From Acidobacteriota bacterium (GTDB taxonomy: Bacteria; Acidobacteriota; Blastocatellia; Pyrinomonadales; Pyrinomonadaceae), in the NCBI GenBank assembly GCA_019239425.1, contig JAFAZX010000050.1, positions 1 to 64,000 on the forward strand: a stretch of 64,000 nt of DNA. Reading direction: 5' to 3'. This document shows positions 1 to 7,356 of this stretch, piece by piece; position 1 is the first letter of the stretch; each line of letters starts with the position of its first letter. The notes beneath the pieces were generated by a model. It had not been told where the DNA came from. It did no database searches and worked only from the letters and a program-made list of their open reading frames with translations. The translations under genes and the position numbers were made by a program.

Positions 1-75
1 GGCGCCGAGCAGCACGCGCCCCGCCGTCAACAGCCGCGGCCCGCCCGTAGTCACTTCTCGCACAGCCCCTTTCAT
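1..75 (-). CDS. Partial CDS, N-terminus only
   Basis: An open frame begins with ATG at 75 on the minus strand and runs off the window start. It encodes 25 residues beginning MKGAVREVTTGGPRLL. It has the same orientation as lpxI and would lie at the downstream end of that gene cluster. Too little is visible to name a family, and no strong Shine-Dalgarno sequence precedes the ATG, so the call is tentative. Confidence 0.3.
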   Translation of the reverse strand, partial: MKGAVREVTTGGPRLLTAGRVLLGA

Positions 76-208
76 ATCTCAAAAAAATTAAAAGGGATGC
101 GGGGGACCGCCGTCGGGGGCGGCTTCGCATCCCTTTGTAACGCGGCGAACGTGCGGATCTTTAACCCAACCTGGCTCGACTGACGGCGCGGGCCACGCCG
201 CTGTGGGT

Positions 209-403
209 TTACCTGTTCGCGTTCGCGTTCGCGGCCGCGGCCTTGTGGTGGCGCCGGTGGTGGCGGCGGTGCTTGCGGTGCTTCTTCGAGGAGGTCATCC
301 CCCCGCCGCCCGGCGAGGTGTTCGTGTTCTGCCGGGCGAGGACGGAGCTCGCGCCGAGGGCGAGCGTCAGGGCGAGTGCGGTTGCGCTTACGAGCTTCTT
401 CAT
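209..403 (-). CDS. Small secreted His/Arg/Lys-rich protein
   Basis: A 64-residue protein. Residues 1-23 form a typical signal peptide (MKK start, alanine/leucine core, SSVLA cleavage region). The mature part is very basic and histidine-rich (runs such as KKHRKHRRHHRRHHK) and ends in Ala-Asn repeats. An AAGGAGA Shine-Dalgarno lies about 11 nt before the ATG, which supports a real gene. The product is probably exported to the periplasm. His clusters could bind metal or polyanions, but that is inference; I recognise no named family. Confidence 0.6.
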   Translation of the reverse strand: MKKLVSATALALTLALGASSVLARQNTNTSPGGGGMTSSKKHRKHRRHHRRHHKAAAANANANR

Positions 404-606
404 GGTCGTCCAATCTCTCCTTTAAATGTGCTGCGTCGAACCTTGGTTGCTGCTCTCTGGCCGGGGCGACTGTGCCCCGCTCATCGTTCGCCTCCGCAGT
501 CGCAACGGACGTGCCAACTCGCGCGCGACAAAACCCCGGCCTTTCCGGCCCCGCGCCCCGCCCACACTGTGGCGTTCCTGCCGCGCCGTCCAAACCGCCA
601 CAGAAA

Positions 607-686
607 AAGGTGCTGGGTGCTGGGTGCTAGGTGCTGGTTAAAAGACAATCCTTAACCAGCACCTAGCACCCAGCACCCAGCACCTT
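607..686. repeat. Heptad palindrome, GGTGCTG type
   Basis: A perfect inverted repeat with 35-bp arms (607-641 and 652-686) and a 10-nt loop. The arms are tandem 7-nt units: GGTGCTG, GGTGCTG, GGTGCTA, GGTGCTG. It begins 2 nt after the lpxI stop codon. It could act as a transcription terminator, but the heptad periodicity is not needed for that. Confidence 0.9.
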
Positions 687-688
687 CC

Positions 689-1486
689 TTAAACGGCGAC
701 GACCGCGATGCGGTGGCGGTCGGCGAGGCGGAGCATCTCTTCGCGGTCGAACATCAAGGTCTTGCCGGCGGTGAGGCAGAGGCAGGTGGCGCCGGCCTCG
801 ACCATCGTCTCGACGGTGGGCAGGCCGACGACGGGCACGTCGAAGCGCATGTCCTGGTTCGGCTTCGCGACCTTGACGACGGTGAGGCGACCCTTGGCGA
901 GGCGGCCCGCGCGGCGGACGGTCTCGTCCGTGCCCTCCATCGCCTCGACGGCGACGCAGGCGCGCGCGCGCACGACGATGGTCTGGCCCAGGTCGAGCCG
1001 CGCGATCTCGCGCGCGACCTCAAGGCCGTACTCGATGTCCGCGCGCTCGGCGGCCGAGGGCGAACGTTTCGAGAGCACGCCTTCGGCCGGGAGCTGGTCT
1101 TTGATGAAGTAGGTCGAGTCGATGAGTTCGATGCCTTCGCGCGCGAGCTCGGCCGCGACGCCGCCGATCAGCGCGTCGGTGTTGCGGCGCGGGAGCGAGA
1201 GCAGCATCTTCAACATCCGCACGTCGGGGAGCGCGCCGCTGAAGATTTGGACGTGCTTGACCTGGCCCGCCATGATCGCCTTCTCCACGCCCTCGCGTTT
1301 GAAGAAGCGGATCATGCGGCCCAGCTGCCCGATGCCGACCCACGTCACGCGCTCCGCCGCGCGCTCGATCTCCGGGTCGGTCTCCTCCCTGATGGCCGCG
1401 ACCGCCACCTCCGCGCCCGCGCGCCGCGCCCCCTCCAGGACGAGGAAGGGGAACCTGCCGTTGCCAGCTATCAGACCGAATCGCAT
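689..1486 (-). CDS. lpxI: UDP-2,3-diacylglucosamine pyrophosphatase LpxI
   Basis: A 265-residue protein of the LpxI (DUF1009) family, which hydrolyses UDP-2,3-diacylglucosamine to lipid X in lipid A synthesis. LpxI replaces the unrelated LpxH in many bacteria. Visible family features are the N-terminal GLIAGNGRFPFLV, the PRRNTDALIGGV segment, and the C-terminal KPNQDMRFDVPVVGLPT and CLCLTAGKTL motifs. It lies downstream of lpxA on the same strand. The ATG is preceded within 4 nt by a heptad repeat element, and no Shine-Dalgarno is visible, so translation may be coupled or weak. Confidence 0.93.
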   Translation of the reverse strand: MRFGLIAGNGRFPFLVLEGARRAGAEVAVAAIREETDPEIERAAERVTWVGIGQLGRMIRFFKREGVEKAIMAGQVKHVQIFSGALPDVRMLKMLLSLPRRNTDALIGGVAAELAREGIELIDSTYFIKDQLPAEGVLSKRSPSAAERADIEYGLEVAREIARLDLGQTIVVRARACVAVEAMEGTDETVRRAGRLAKGRLTVVKVAKPNQDMRFDVPVVGLPTVETMVEAGATCLCLTAGKTLMFDREEMLRLADRHRIAVVAV

Positions 1487-1490
1487 ACGT

Positions 1491-1570
1491 TGGTGAATGG
1501 TAAATGGTGAATGGTAAATGGTGAAGAGCCGGCCGCCCTTATCAATTCACCGTTTACCATTCACCATTTA
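1491..1570. repeat. Heptad palindrome, ATGGTRA type
   Basis: Tandem heptads ATGGTAA/ATGGTGA form arms 1501-1525 and 1546-1570 with one mismatch; the left arm extends back to 1491. The element fills the whole lpxA-lpxI gap. Its right end touches the lpxA stop codon and its left end lies 4 nt from the lpxI start. Confidence 0.88.
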
Positions 1571-2350
1571 CTACTTGACGACCCCGCGCTTTGAGGTCTC
1601 GATGAAGCGGAGGAGTTCTTCGACTTCCGCAGAGTCGTGCGTCTCTTCGCGGATGCGCGCGAGCGCCTGCGTGGTGTTGAGCTTCGAGGCGAGGAGGAGG
1701 CGGAAGGCGTGGTGGAGCGCCTCGATGGTCTCCTGCGGGTAGCCGCGGCGCTTCATGCCGACCGTGTTCAGGCCGTAGCACTTCGCGTGGTTGCCGACCG
1801 TGAGCGCGAAGGGGAGCGCGTCCTTAACGACGACCGAGTAGCCGCCGACGTACGCCTCGCGCCCGACGCGGCAGAACTGGTGGACGCCCGAGTAGGCCCC
1901 GACGTTCGCGCCGTCCTCGACCTCGACGTGGCCGGCGAGCGTCGCGGCATTCGCCATGATGACCTTGTTCCCGATGAGGCAGTCGTGGGCGACGTGCGCC
2001 TGCGCCATGACGAGGCAGTCGTCGCCGATGGAGGTCAGCATCCCGCCGCCCTCCGTGCCGCGGTGGACGGTGACGAACTCGCGGAGCCGGCAGCGCTTGC
2101 CCACGCGCGTCTCGGCCGGCTCGCCGCGGTACTTCAAGTCCTGCGGCTCCAGGCCCAGGGAGGCGAAGGGGAAGACGTGCGTCTCCTCGCCGATCTCGGT
2201 GCGGCCGTCCACGACGACGTGCGATTCGAGGCGCACGCGCGCGCCCAGGCGCACCTCGTCGCCGACCGTGCAGTACGGCCCGACGTGCGCGCCCTCGCCG
2301 ACTTCGGCGCGCGGGCTGACGACTGCTGTGTGGTGGACGAAGACTGACAT
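1571..2350 (-). CDS. lpxA: Acyl-ACP--UDP-GlcNAc O-acyltransferase LpxA
   Basis: A 259-residue left-handed beta-helix acyltransferase that catalyses the first step of lipid A synthesis. Hexapeptide repeats run from about residue 6 to 190. The catalytic-region motif VTVHRGTEGGG, the MAQAHVAHDCLIGNKVIMAN segment and GVHQFCRVGREAYVGG are typical of LpxA, and the C-terminal helical domain contains GLNTVGMKRRG. The ATG at 2350 was chosen because the beta-helix begins immediately after it (MSVFVHHTAVV). A heptad palindrome starts 7 nt upstream, so no normal ribosome-binding site is visible. Confidence 0.95.
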   Translation of the reverse strand: MSVFVHHTAVVSPRAEVGEGAHVGPYCTVGDEVRLGARVRLESHVVVDGRTEIGEETHVFPFASLGLEPQDLKYRGEPAETRVGKRCRLREFVTVHRGTEGGGMLTSIGDDCLVMAQAHVAHDCLIGNKVIMANAATLAGHVEVEDGANVGAYSGVHQFCRVGREAYVGGYSVVVKDALPFALTVGNHAKCYGLNTVGMKRRGYPQETIEALHHAFRLLLASKLNTTQALARIREETHDSAEVEELLRFIETSKRGVVK

Positions 2351-2357
2351 AAGAAAG

Positions 2358-2436
2358 GGTGCTGGGTGCTGGGTTCTAGGTGCTGGGTAAAAGCTTCCGG
2401 TCTTTACCCAGCACCTAGAACCCAGCACCCAGCACC
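2358..2436. repeat. Heptad palindrome, GGTGCTG type
   Basis: Perfect 34-bp arms (2358-2391 and 2403-2436) around an 11-nt loop. Units are GGTGCTG, GGTGCTG, GGTTCTA, GGTGCTG. It fills the fabZ-lpxA gap, 4 nt from the fabZ stop and 7 nt from the lpxA start. The variant TTCTA unit is preserved in both arms. Confidence 0.9.
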
Positions 2437-2440
2437 TACT

Positions 2441-2881
2441 TCACCTCGGGGCGACGACGCTCATGATGTCGGCCTCGGCGGCGAGCTGGCCTTCGACGTG
2501 GGCCTCGCCGTGCATCTTCTGGACGCGGTTGCCGACGCGGACGGGCGTGACCGTGATGCGCAGGGTGTCGCCGGGGACGACGGGGCGGCGGAAGCGGCCG
2601 TTGTCGATGCCGCTGAAGAGGACGAGCTTGTCCTCACGCCCTTCGAGCTGTTGGAGCGCGTAGACCGCGCCGACCTGCGCCATCGCCTCCAGGATGAGGA
2701 CGCCGGGCATGACGGGCGCGCCGGGGAAGTGCCCCTGGAAGAAGTGCTCGTTGATCGTCACCTGCTTGACGCCGACGATGCGCACCCCCGGCGTCAGCTC
2801 GACGATGCGGTCAACGAGCAGGAACGGGTAGCGGTGCGGCAGAATCTCCTGGATGGCGCGGGTGTCGAGAACGGTTTCCAT
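2441..2881 (-). CDS. fabZ: 3-hydroxyacyl-ACP dehydratase FabZ
   Basis: A 146-residue hot-dog-fold dehydratase of fatty acid elongation. The LPHRYPFLLVDRI motif is at residues 14-26. Catalytic His51 lies in GHFPGAPVMPG and catalytic Glu65 in LILEAMAQ. The length is normal for FabZ. The ATG at 2881 is preferred because upstream residues would be encoded by repeat DNA. It sits between skp and lpxA, as in many lipid A clusters, although no lpxD is present between skp and fabZ. Confidence 0.95.
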   Translation of the reverse strand: METVLDTRAIQEILPHRYPFLLVDRIVELTPGVRIVGVKQVTINEHFFQGHFPGAPVMPGVLILEAMAQVGAVYALQQLEGREDKLVLFSGIDNGRFRRPVVPGDTLRITVTPVRVGNRVQKMHGEAHVEGQLAAEADIMSVVAPR

Positions 2882-2893
2882 GTGGACAACGTT

Positions 2894-2916
2894 AACCGTA
2901 AACCGTGAACCGTGAC
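2894..2916. repeat. Heptad tandem repeat, AACCGTR type
   Basis: Three 7-nt units (AACCGTA, AACCGTG, AACCGTG) lie 13 nt upstream of the fabZ start. No opposing arm is visible. It directly adjoins the next palindrome (2921-3000). Confidence 0.7.
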
Positions 2917-2920
2917 AAGA

Positions 2921-3000
2921 AGGGTGCTGGGTGCTGTGTGTCAGGTGTTGGGTAGAACCCTCTTCTTCCCCAACACCTGACACCCAGCACCCAGCACCCT
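2921..3000. repeat. Heptad palindrome, GGTGCTG type
   Basis: 32-bp arms (2921-2952 and 2969-3000) with one mismatch and a 16-nt loop. The units drift from GGTGCTG to GGTGTCA to GGTGTTG, and both arms carry the same drift. It lies between skp and fabZ. Confidence 0.88.
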
Positions 3001-3018
3001 CCCCAGGGCCTGCGGCTC

Positions 3019-3678
3019 TTACGGGCGGCCGCCCGTGGCGGGCGCGGCCGCGGCCGTCGAGGCCGGGTTGCGCGCGTTGTAGTCGGCGATGAAGGCCGAG
3101 GTGATGTCGATGCCGCCGTCGACGACCATCACGACGCCCTGCATCTTGCTCACGTCGAAGACGACCGAGAGGCCGCGCGCCTTGGCGTAGGCCTGGAGGG
3201 CGTTGCCGATGTCCTGGTAGACCGGGCCGGTCAAATCCTGGACGCGCTTGTCGAGCGCCTTCTGGCCGTCCTGCTGCTTGCGCTCGATCTCGGTCTTCAA
3301 CTGCTCGGCCTGGTCGGCCTTGGCCTGGAGCGCCTTCTGGTCGGCGACGGCCTTGGTGTCGTTGATCTCCTTGACCAGCCCGTCGTAGCGGTTCCGGAGG
3401 CCCTGCAGCTCGTCGCGGCGCGGCTTGAACTCGCGCTCGACGGTCTGGAAGGCGGCGACGAGGCGCTGGATGCCCTCCTTCTGGTCGCCGAAGGCTTCGG
3501 TGTCGATGATGGCGAACTTGCCCTCGGCGATGGCGGCGGCCGTCTGGGCCGCCGTGGGGGCGGCCGGGCGCGGCTGCGGGGCCGGGGTCGTGGCGGCCGG
3601 GCGGGTCTGGGCGGAGGCCGTCAGCGCGGCCGTGGCCGCGAGGGCGGCGGCGAAGAAGGTTTTACGAATCGCTTTCAT
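3019..3678 (-). CDS. OmpH/Skp-family periplasmic chaperone
   Basis: A 219-residue secreted protein with a signal peptide (residues 1-23, ending LTASAQ), an Ala/Pro-rich linker, and a Skp/OmpH core with a long helical coil at about residues 70-150 (FQTVEREFKPRRDELQGL and following). Skp chaperones unfolded outer-membrane proteins in the periplasm. Its position directly after bamA is the classic context. The C-terminal GGIDITSAFIADYN resembles the end of the OmpH domain. Confidence 0.88.
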   Translation of the reverse strand: MKAIRKTFFAAALAATAALTASAQTRPAATTPAPQPRPAAPTAAQTAAAIAEGKFAIIDTEAFGDQKEGIQRLVAAFQTVEREFKPRRDELQGLRNRYDGLVKEINDTKAVADQKALQAKADQAEQLKTEIERKQQDGQKALDKRVQDLTGPVYQDIGNALQAYAKARGLSVVFDVSKMQGVVMVVDGGIDITSAFIADYNARNPASTAAAAPATGGRP

Positions 3679-3795
3679 GATCTTTCCTGTACTACTCCTT
3701 AAAGTGTTGCGGGCGAACTTACGGGCGCGGCCGCGGGTGCTACTACCTTCGGGGGCGCGCCGCCCCCGTCGTTTCCTGTCCTTGTCCTTAACCGA

Positions 3796-6700
3796 TTAGA
3801 AGGTGCGCCCGATGCTGAACCGGAAGACCCTCTTCTTCTCCTGGACGAGCGTGTCCTGCGCGTTCGGGTTGATGGCGTAGATGAAGCGGAACGGCACGTT
3901 AATCACAGGCATTTGGATGCGCAATTCCAGCCCCAGGCTTGATCGGTAGTCGCCGATTTTCGAAAAAAGGCTCTGCGAGAGGCGCGCCACCGCGTTGGTC
4001 TGCGCGTCGCCGCGCAGCCAGAGGGGCTGCACGCCGAAGGGCAGGGCCGTGATGGGATTGAGCGGGCCGACGCGCTGGAGCGCGGCCAACTCCTCCTTCG
4101 TCACCAGCCGGTCGCCCTGCGTGAGCAGCGCCTGCTGCTGCGTCAGGAACGAGCCGCAGCGGAAGTCGCCCGTCGGGGTCAGCGCCAACTGCGGGTTGCG
4201 CCGCGCGACGAAGAAGTTCAGGCCGCCCGAGTCGCAGATGAAAGGCTGGTCGGCCAGGAACTGGCTGGAGAAGGTCTGATCCTTGCCCGTCGTGAGGTTG
4301 AAGGCCGAGCCGATGTCGGCGAAGGCCGCCAGCGCCACGGGGCCGAAGATAGGGACGCGATACTCGAAGTTGCCCAGGAGCTGCGTGTCGCCGCCGGTGA
4401 AGCGGAAGTCGCGCGAGATGAGAACCGAGTTCGACCCCGTCGGGCCGGTGAACGTGCCGAGCGCGACGAGCTGCTGGCGCAGCGTCTCGGGGAGCCCCTC
4501 GACGGGGACGACGGCGCCCGTGCCCGTGGCCGAGACCTGGACGTTGCGCGACGTGAGGTACACGTCGAGCGGGGTGATGGGCGCAATCGACCGGACGTTG
4601 TAGCCGCGGATGGTGAACTCGTCGCCGAGGAAGAATCGCTCGTAGACGGGCACGCCGCCGATGAACGAGAGCGAGCTCTCCTGCGCCTGCCCGATCTTGT
4701 TCGAGAGGCCGAAGCTGCGGACGTGGCCGGCGACGATGCGGAAGCCGAAGACCTCCGGGTGCTGCGAGCGCTTGCGGCGCACCGGCCGGAAGCTGATGTA
4801 GGAGAGCGTCGGCTGGAAGGTGCGCACGTCGCCGAGCAGCCCCGCCACGCCGACCGAGAGCGCGACCTGCGTCCCCTGCGTCGGGTCGATGGTGCCGTTG
4901 CGCGTGTCGTAGACGAACGACGGCGTGATGCGGCTCGTCGTGATGTCGGGCTGCGCGAAGATGACCGGGATGAGGGTGTTCGGGTTGTTCTGCTGGTTGA
5001 TCGGCGGCTCGTCGATGGAGGAGCGCGAGTAGGCGTACGAGAGGCCGATGCGCGCGGCGCGCGCGACCTGCACGAAGCGGCGCGAGCGCGGGCGCCAGAA
5101 CTCGGAGAGCGGCGAGGTCGCGTAGATGCTCCCGCCGGTCGTGTTCTGCGTGAAGAGGTTCTGCTCGTCCGTCGTCAGGAAGCTCGTCACGTCGCCGAAG
5201 GCGCCGTTGAGCGCGCTCTGGTTCTGCGAGAGGATCGTCCCCTCGCCGAAGAACTTCTGCGACTGCGTGTAGAGCGAGAAGCCGACCGAGATGGGCCGGT
5301 CTTTGACGTACGGCTCGGTGAACGAGAAGAGGATCGACTTCTGCCGGTTGCCGAAGGCGAACTGGAACGAGAGCGACTCGCCGCGGCCGAGCAGGTTGTT
5401 CGTCGAGTAGTCGAGGCCGAAGAAGGAGCCGCCGATGCCGGAGACGCCGCCGTTGAAGGCGATCTGGTTGCGGCCGCGCTCCGAGACGCGCAGGTTGATG
5501 TCGACCTCGCCCTTCTCCTCGTCGGGCCTCAGCTCCGCGTCCTTGTCCTTGTCGATGGGGTCGAAGAAGCCGAGCTGGTTCAGCTTGAGGACGGAGAACT
5601 CCCAGAGCTGCCGGTCGAAGATGTCGCCCTCGTTGACCGCCACCTCGCGGCGCAGCACGTTGTCGCGCGTGTAGGTGTTGCCGATGAACTCCAGGCGGCG
5701 CAGCGTGAACTGCTTGCCCTCGTTGATGGTGATGGTGAAGTCGGCGAGGCCCTCGTTCGGGTTCTGCGGGTTGGGCTTGAACTCGGGCGTGATGTCGGGC
5801 TCGTACTGGATGAAGCCCGAGCGGCCGTAGAGGTTCTTCAAGTCCTCGTAGACGGCCTTGCTGATGCGCTGGCCGTTGGCGATCTCGCCCGGCTTGAGCC
5901 CGATGACCTGCCGGATCAGCTCCTCGGAGTAGATCGAGTTGCCCTCGATCTTGATCTCGCCGAGGCGGTAGAGCTTGCCCTCGGTGACGGGGATGGTGAC
6001 GCGCAGGCCCTCGTCGGTGGACGAGATGATCGGGAGCGGCAGGACGGGGAAGCCTGTCCTACGGGGCCCGAGGCCCTCGACCCGCGGCTCGCCGGTGCGC
6101 GCTTCGAGGTAGCCCTTCGAGCGCATGTAGTCGACGACGTTCTTGCGCAGGTCGTAGTCGAGCTTCTCGAGGTGCAGGATGTCCTGGCCGCGGAAGCGCG
6201 TGAGGAGGCCCGCCTCCTTGACCAGCTTCATCGCGCCGCGCAGCTCGCCGTCGGAGAAGTGCTGGTTGCCCTCGAACTGAATCTCCACGACGCGGACGCG
6301 GTCGCCCTCGTCGACGTTGAAGGTGAGCGCGGTCGAGGTGGCGGAGACCTCCTCGGTGACGGCCTCGACGGTGGCGTTCGGGTGGCCGTGCTGCGCGAGC
6401 AGCTCCTTGATGACGCGCTTGGCGTTGTTGACCTTGACGGGGTCGAAGGTCTGCTCGCGGGCGATGCCGACGCGCTGCTCACGGAACTCCTTCAGGACGT
6501 CGGCCTCGCCGATGCTCTTGAGCCCCTTGAAGGTCAGCTCGCGGATGACGGGCAGCTCGACCACTTCGAAGATGACGATCTTGCCGCCGCGCGGCCCGTC
6601 CGTGGTCGAGACGCGCACCTTGGTCTTGTCGAAGAAGGGGAGGTTCAGGAGCGCCTGGTAGTCGCGCTGAATCTGCGCCTCGTTGTAGGTGTCGCCGGGC

Positions 6701-6912
6701 CGGGTCTGGATGTGGTAGAGGATGTCCTCGTCACGCAGGCGGCGGTTGCCCTCGATCTGCACCTCCTCGACGAGGACGCGCTGCTGCGTCGGCGCCGCGG
6801 CGGGCGCCGGCTCCTGCGCGCGGGCGCTCGCAGTGGGCAGCGCCGTGTTGAGGAGCATGAGGCAGGCCACGAAGGCCGCCACGGGTTGAGTCCAGGGCGC
6901 GCGAATTCGCAT
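3796..6912 (-). CDS. bamA: Outer membrane protein assembly factor BamA (Omp85)
   Basis: A 1038-residue Omp85 protein that inserts beta-barrel proteins into the outer membrane. A signal peptide (to about residue 33) is followed by POTRA repeats (VEEVQIEGNRRLRDEDI, VIRELTFKGLKSI, VRVVEIQFEGNQHF, LGEIKIEGNSIYS, LRRLEFIGNTYTRDN), then a 16-strand barrel ending in FRFSIGRTF with a terminal Phe. The barrel motif FFLGDEFTIRGYNVRS is the conserved VRGF-like lock (IRGY here). It is longer than the usual ~800 residues because of long barrel loops, one with cysteines near FICDSGG and FRCGSF. It is first in the skp-fabZ-lpxA-lpxI series. Confidence 0.95.
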   Translation of the reverse strand: MRIRAPWTQPVAAFVACLMLLNTALPTASARAQEPAPAAAPTQQRVLVEEVQIEGNRRLRDEDILYHIQTRPGDTYNEAQIQRDYQALLNLPFFDKTKVRVSTTDGPRGGKIVIFEVVELPVIRELTFKGLKSIGEADVLKEFREQRVGIAREQTFDPVKVNNAKRVIKELLAQHGHPNATVEAVTEEVSATSTALTFNVDEGDRVRVVEIQFEGNQHFSDGELRGAMKLVKEAGLLTRFRGQDILHLEKLDYDLRKNVVDYMRSKGYLEARTGEPRVEGLGPRRTGFPVLPLPIISSTDEGLRVTIPVTEGKLYRLGEIKIEGNSIYSEELIRQVIGLKPGEIANGQRISKAVYEDLKNLYGRSGFIQYEPDITPEFKPNPQNPNEGLADFTITINEGKQFTLRRLEFIGNTYTRDNVLRREVAVNEGDIFDRQLWEFSVLKLNQLGFFDPIDKDKDAELRPDEEKGEVDINLRVSERGRNQIAFNGGVSGIGGSFFGLDYSTNNLLGRGESLSFQFAFGNRQKSILFSFTEPYVKDRPISVGFSLYTQSQKFFGEGTILSQNQSALNGAFGDVTSFLTTDEQNLFTQNTTGGSIYATSPLSEFWRPRSRRFVQVARAARIGLSYAYSRSSIDEPPINQQNNPNTLIPVIFAQPDITTSRITPSFVYDTRNGTIDPTQGTQVALSVGVAGLLGDVRTFQPTLSYISFRPVRRKRSQHPEVFGFRIVAGHVRSFGLSNKIGQAQESSLSFIGGVPVYERFFLGDEFTIRGYNVRSIAPITPLDVYLTSRNVQVSATGTGAVVPVEGLPETLRQQLVALGTFTGPTGSNSVLISRDFRFTGGDTQLLGNFEYRVPIFGPVALAAFADIGSAFNLTTGKDQTFSSQFLADQPFICDSGGLNFFVARRNPQLALTPTGDFRCGSFLTQQQALLTQGDRLVTKEELAALQRVGPLNPITALPFGVQPLWLRGDAQTNAVARLSQSLFSKIGDYRSSLGLELRIQMPVINVPFRFIYAINPNAQDTLVQEKKRVFRFSIGRTF

Positions 6913-7115
6913 AAACTTAGCTTTTAGCCTCTTGAATTGCGGTCGAATGAATTCGGGAGACTTTAAAAAGGGAAAACTTTTTCAGAGATTTTCCGCCCGG
7001 AACGGCACAGAAGCGCGCGTCCCCGGCTCAGGCGTCAAGGTTTAGAACAGGCGAAACTTGGATTCGCCCCGCGCGCCCAACCGTTGCCAGCCGCACGACT
7101 CCCGCAAAGTCGCGC

Positions 7116-7145
7116 ATTATAAATGACTAGGGGGCCAATATCCAA
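7116..7145 (-). promoter_or_regulatory. Candidate sigma70 promoter for bamA cluster
   Basis: On the minus strand, TTGGAT (7140-7145) and TATAAT (7116-7121) are separated by 18 nt. The predicted start lies about 195 nt upstream of bamA. The 6913-7356 gap otherwise holds only the nested repeat element. Confidence 0.5.
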
Positions 7146-7165
7146 CCGGGGAAGTAGACGGCAGG

Positions 7166-7353
7166 CAGATGGCAGCAGGCAGTTCGGATAGGCGAATGGC
7201 CTGTTTTTGCCCGGAGGGGCGCGTGGCCGAGAGGTAGTTCACCACAGAGACACGGAGGCACAGCTTGGTGAGAATTACTCAACGAGCTGTGCCTCCGTGT
7301 CTCTGTGGTGAAATTACTTTCGGTTACCCGCCCGAACTGCCTACTGCCTACTG
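7166..7353. repeat. Outer heptad palindrome, CAGTAGG type (nested)
   Basis: Arms 7166-7187 and 7332-7353 are built of CAGTAGG-like heptads and pair over 22 bp with three mismatches. The interval between them contains a complete second palindrome of the CACAGAG type. The right arm ends 3 nt from the clpC stop codon. Confidence 0.75.
7238..7312. repeat. Inner octad palindrome, CACAGAGR type
   Basis: A perfect inverted repeat with 28-bp arms (7238-7265 and 7285-7312). Arms are octads (CACAGAGA, CACGGAGG, CACAGC), opening with TTCAC and ending with AGCT next to the loop. It is one of five near-identical copies in the window. Confidence 0.9.
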
Positions 7354-7356
7354 TTT

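Noticed and set aside
607..686. Possible CRISPR array
   Set aside because: Units are contiguous 7-mers without spacers, arranged as inverted arms; no cas genes are present.
2366..2440. Short peptides rich in VLGAGCWVLG or STQHPAP read through the GGTGCTG repeats
   Set aside because: These are translations of repeat DNA, recur at every copy and have no start signals of their own.
4723..6927. A 734-codon open frame antisense to bamA
   Set aside because: Shadow of the bamA codons in high-GC DNA; no recognisable domain and no ribosome site.
7141..7230. Possible tRNA-like segment near GGCGCGTGGCCGAGAGG
   Set aside because: The D-arm-like match is not accompanied by an anticodon stem, T-arm or acceptor pairing.
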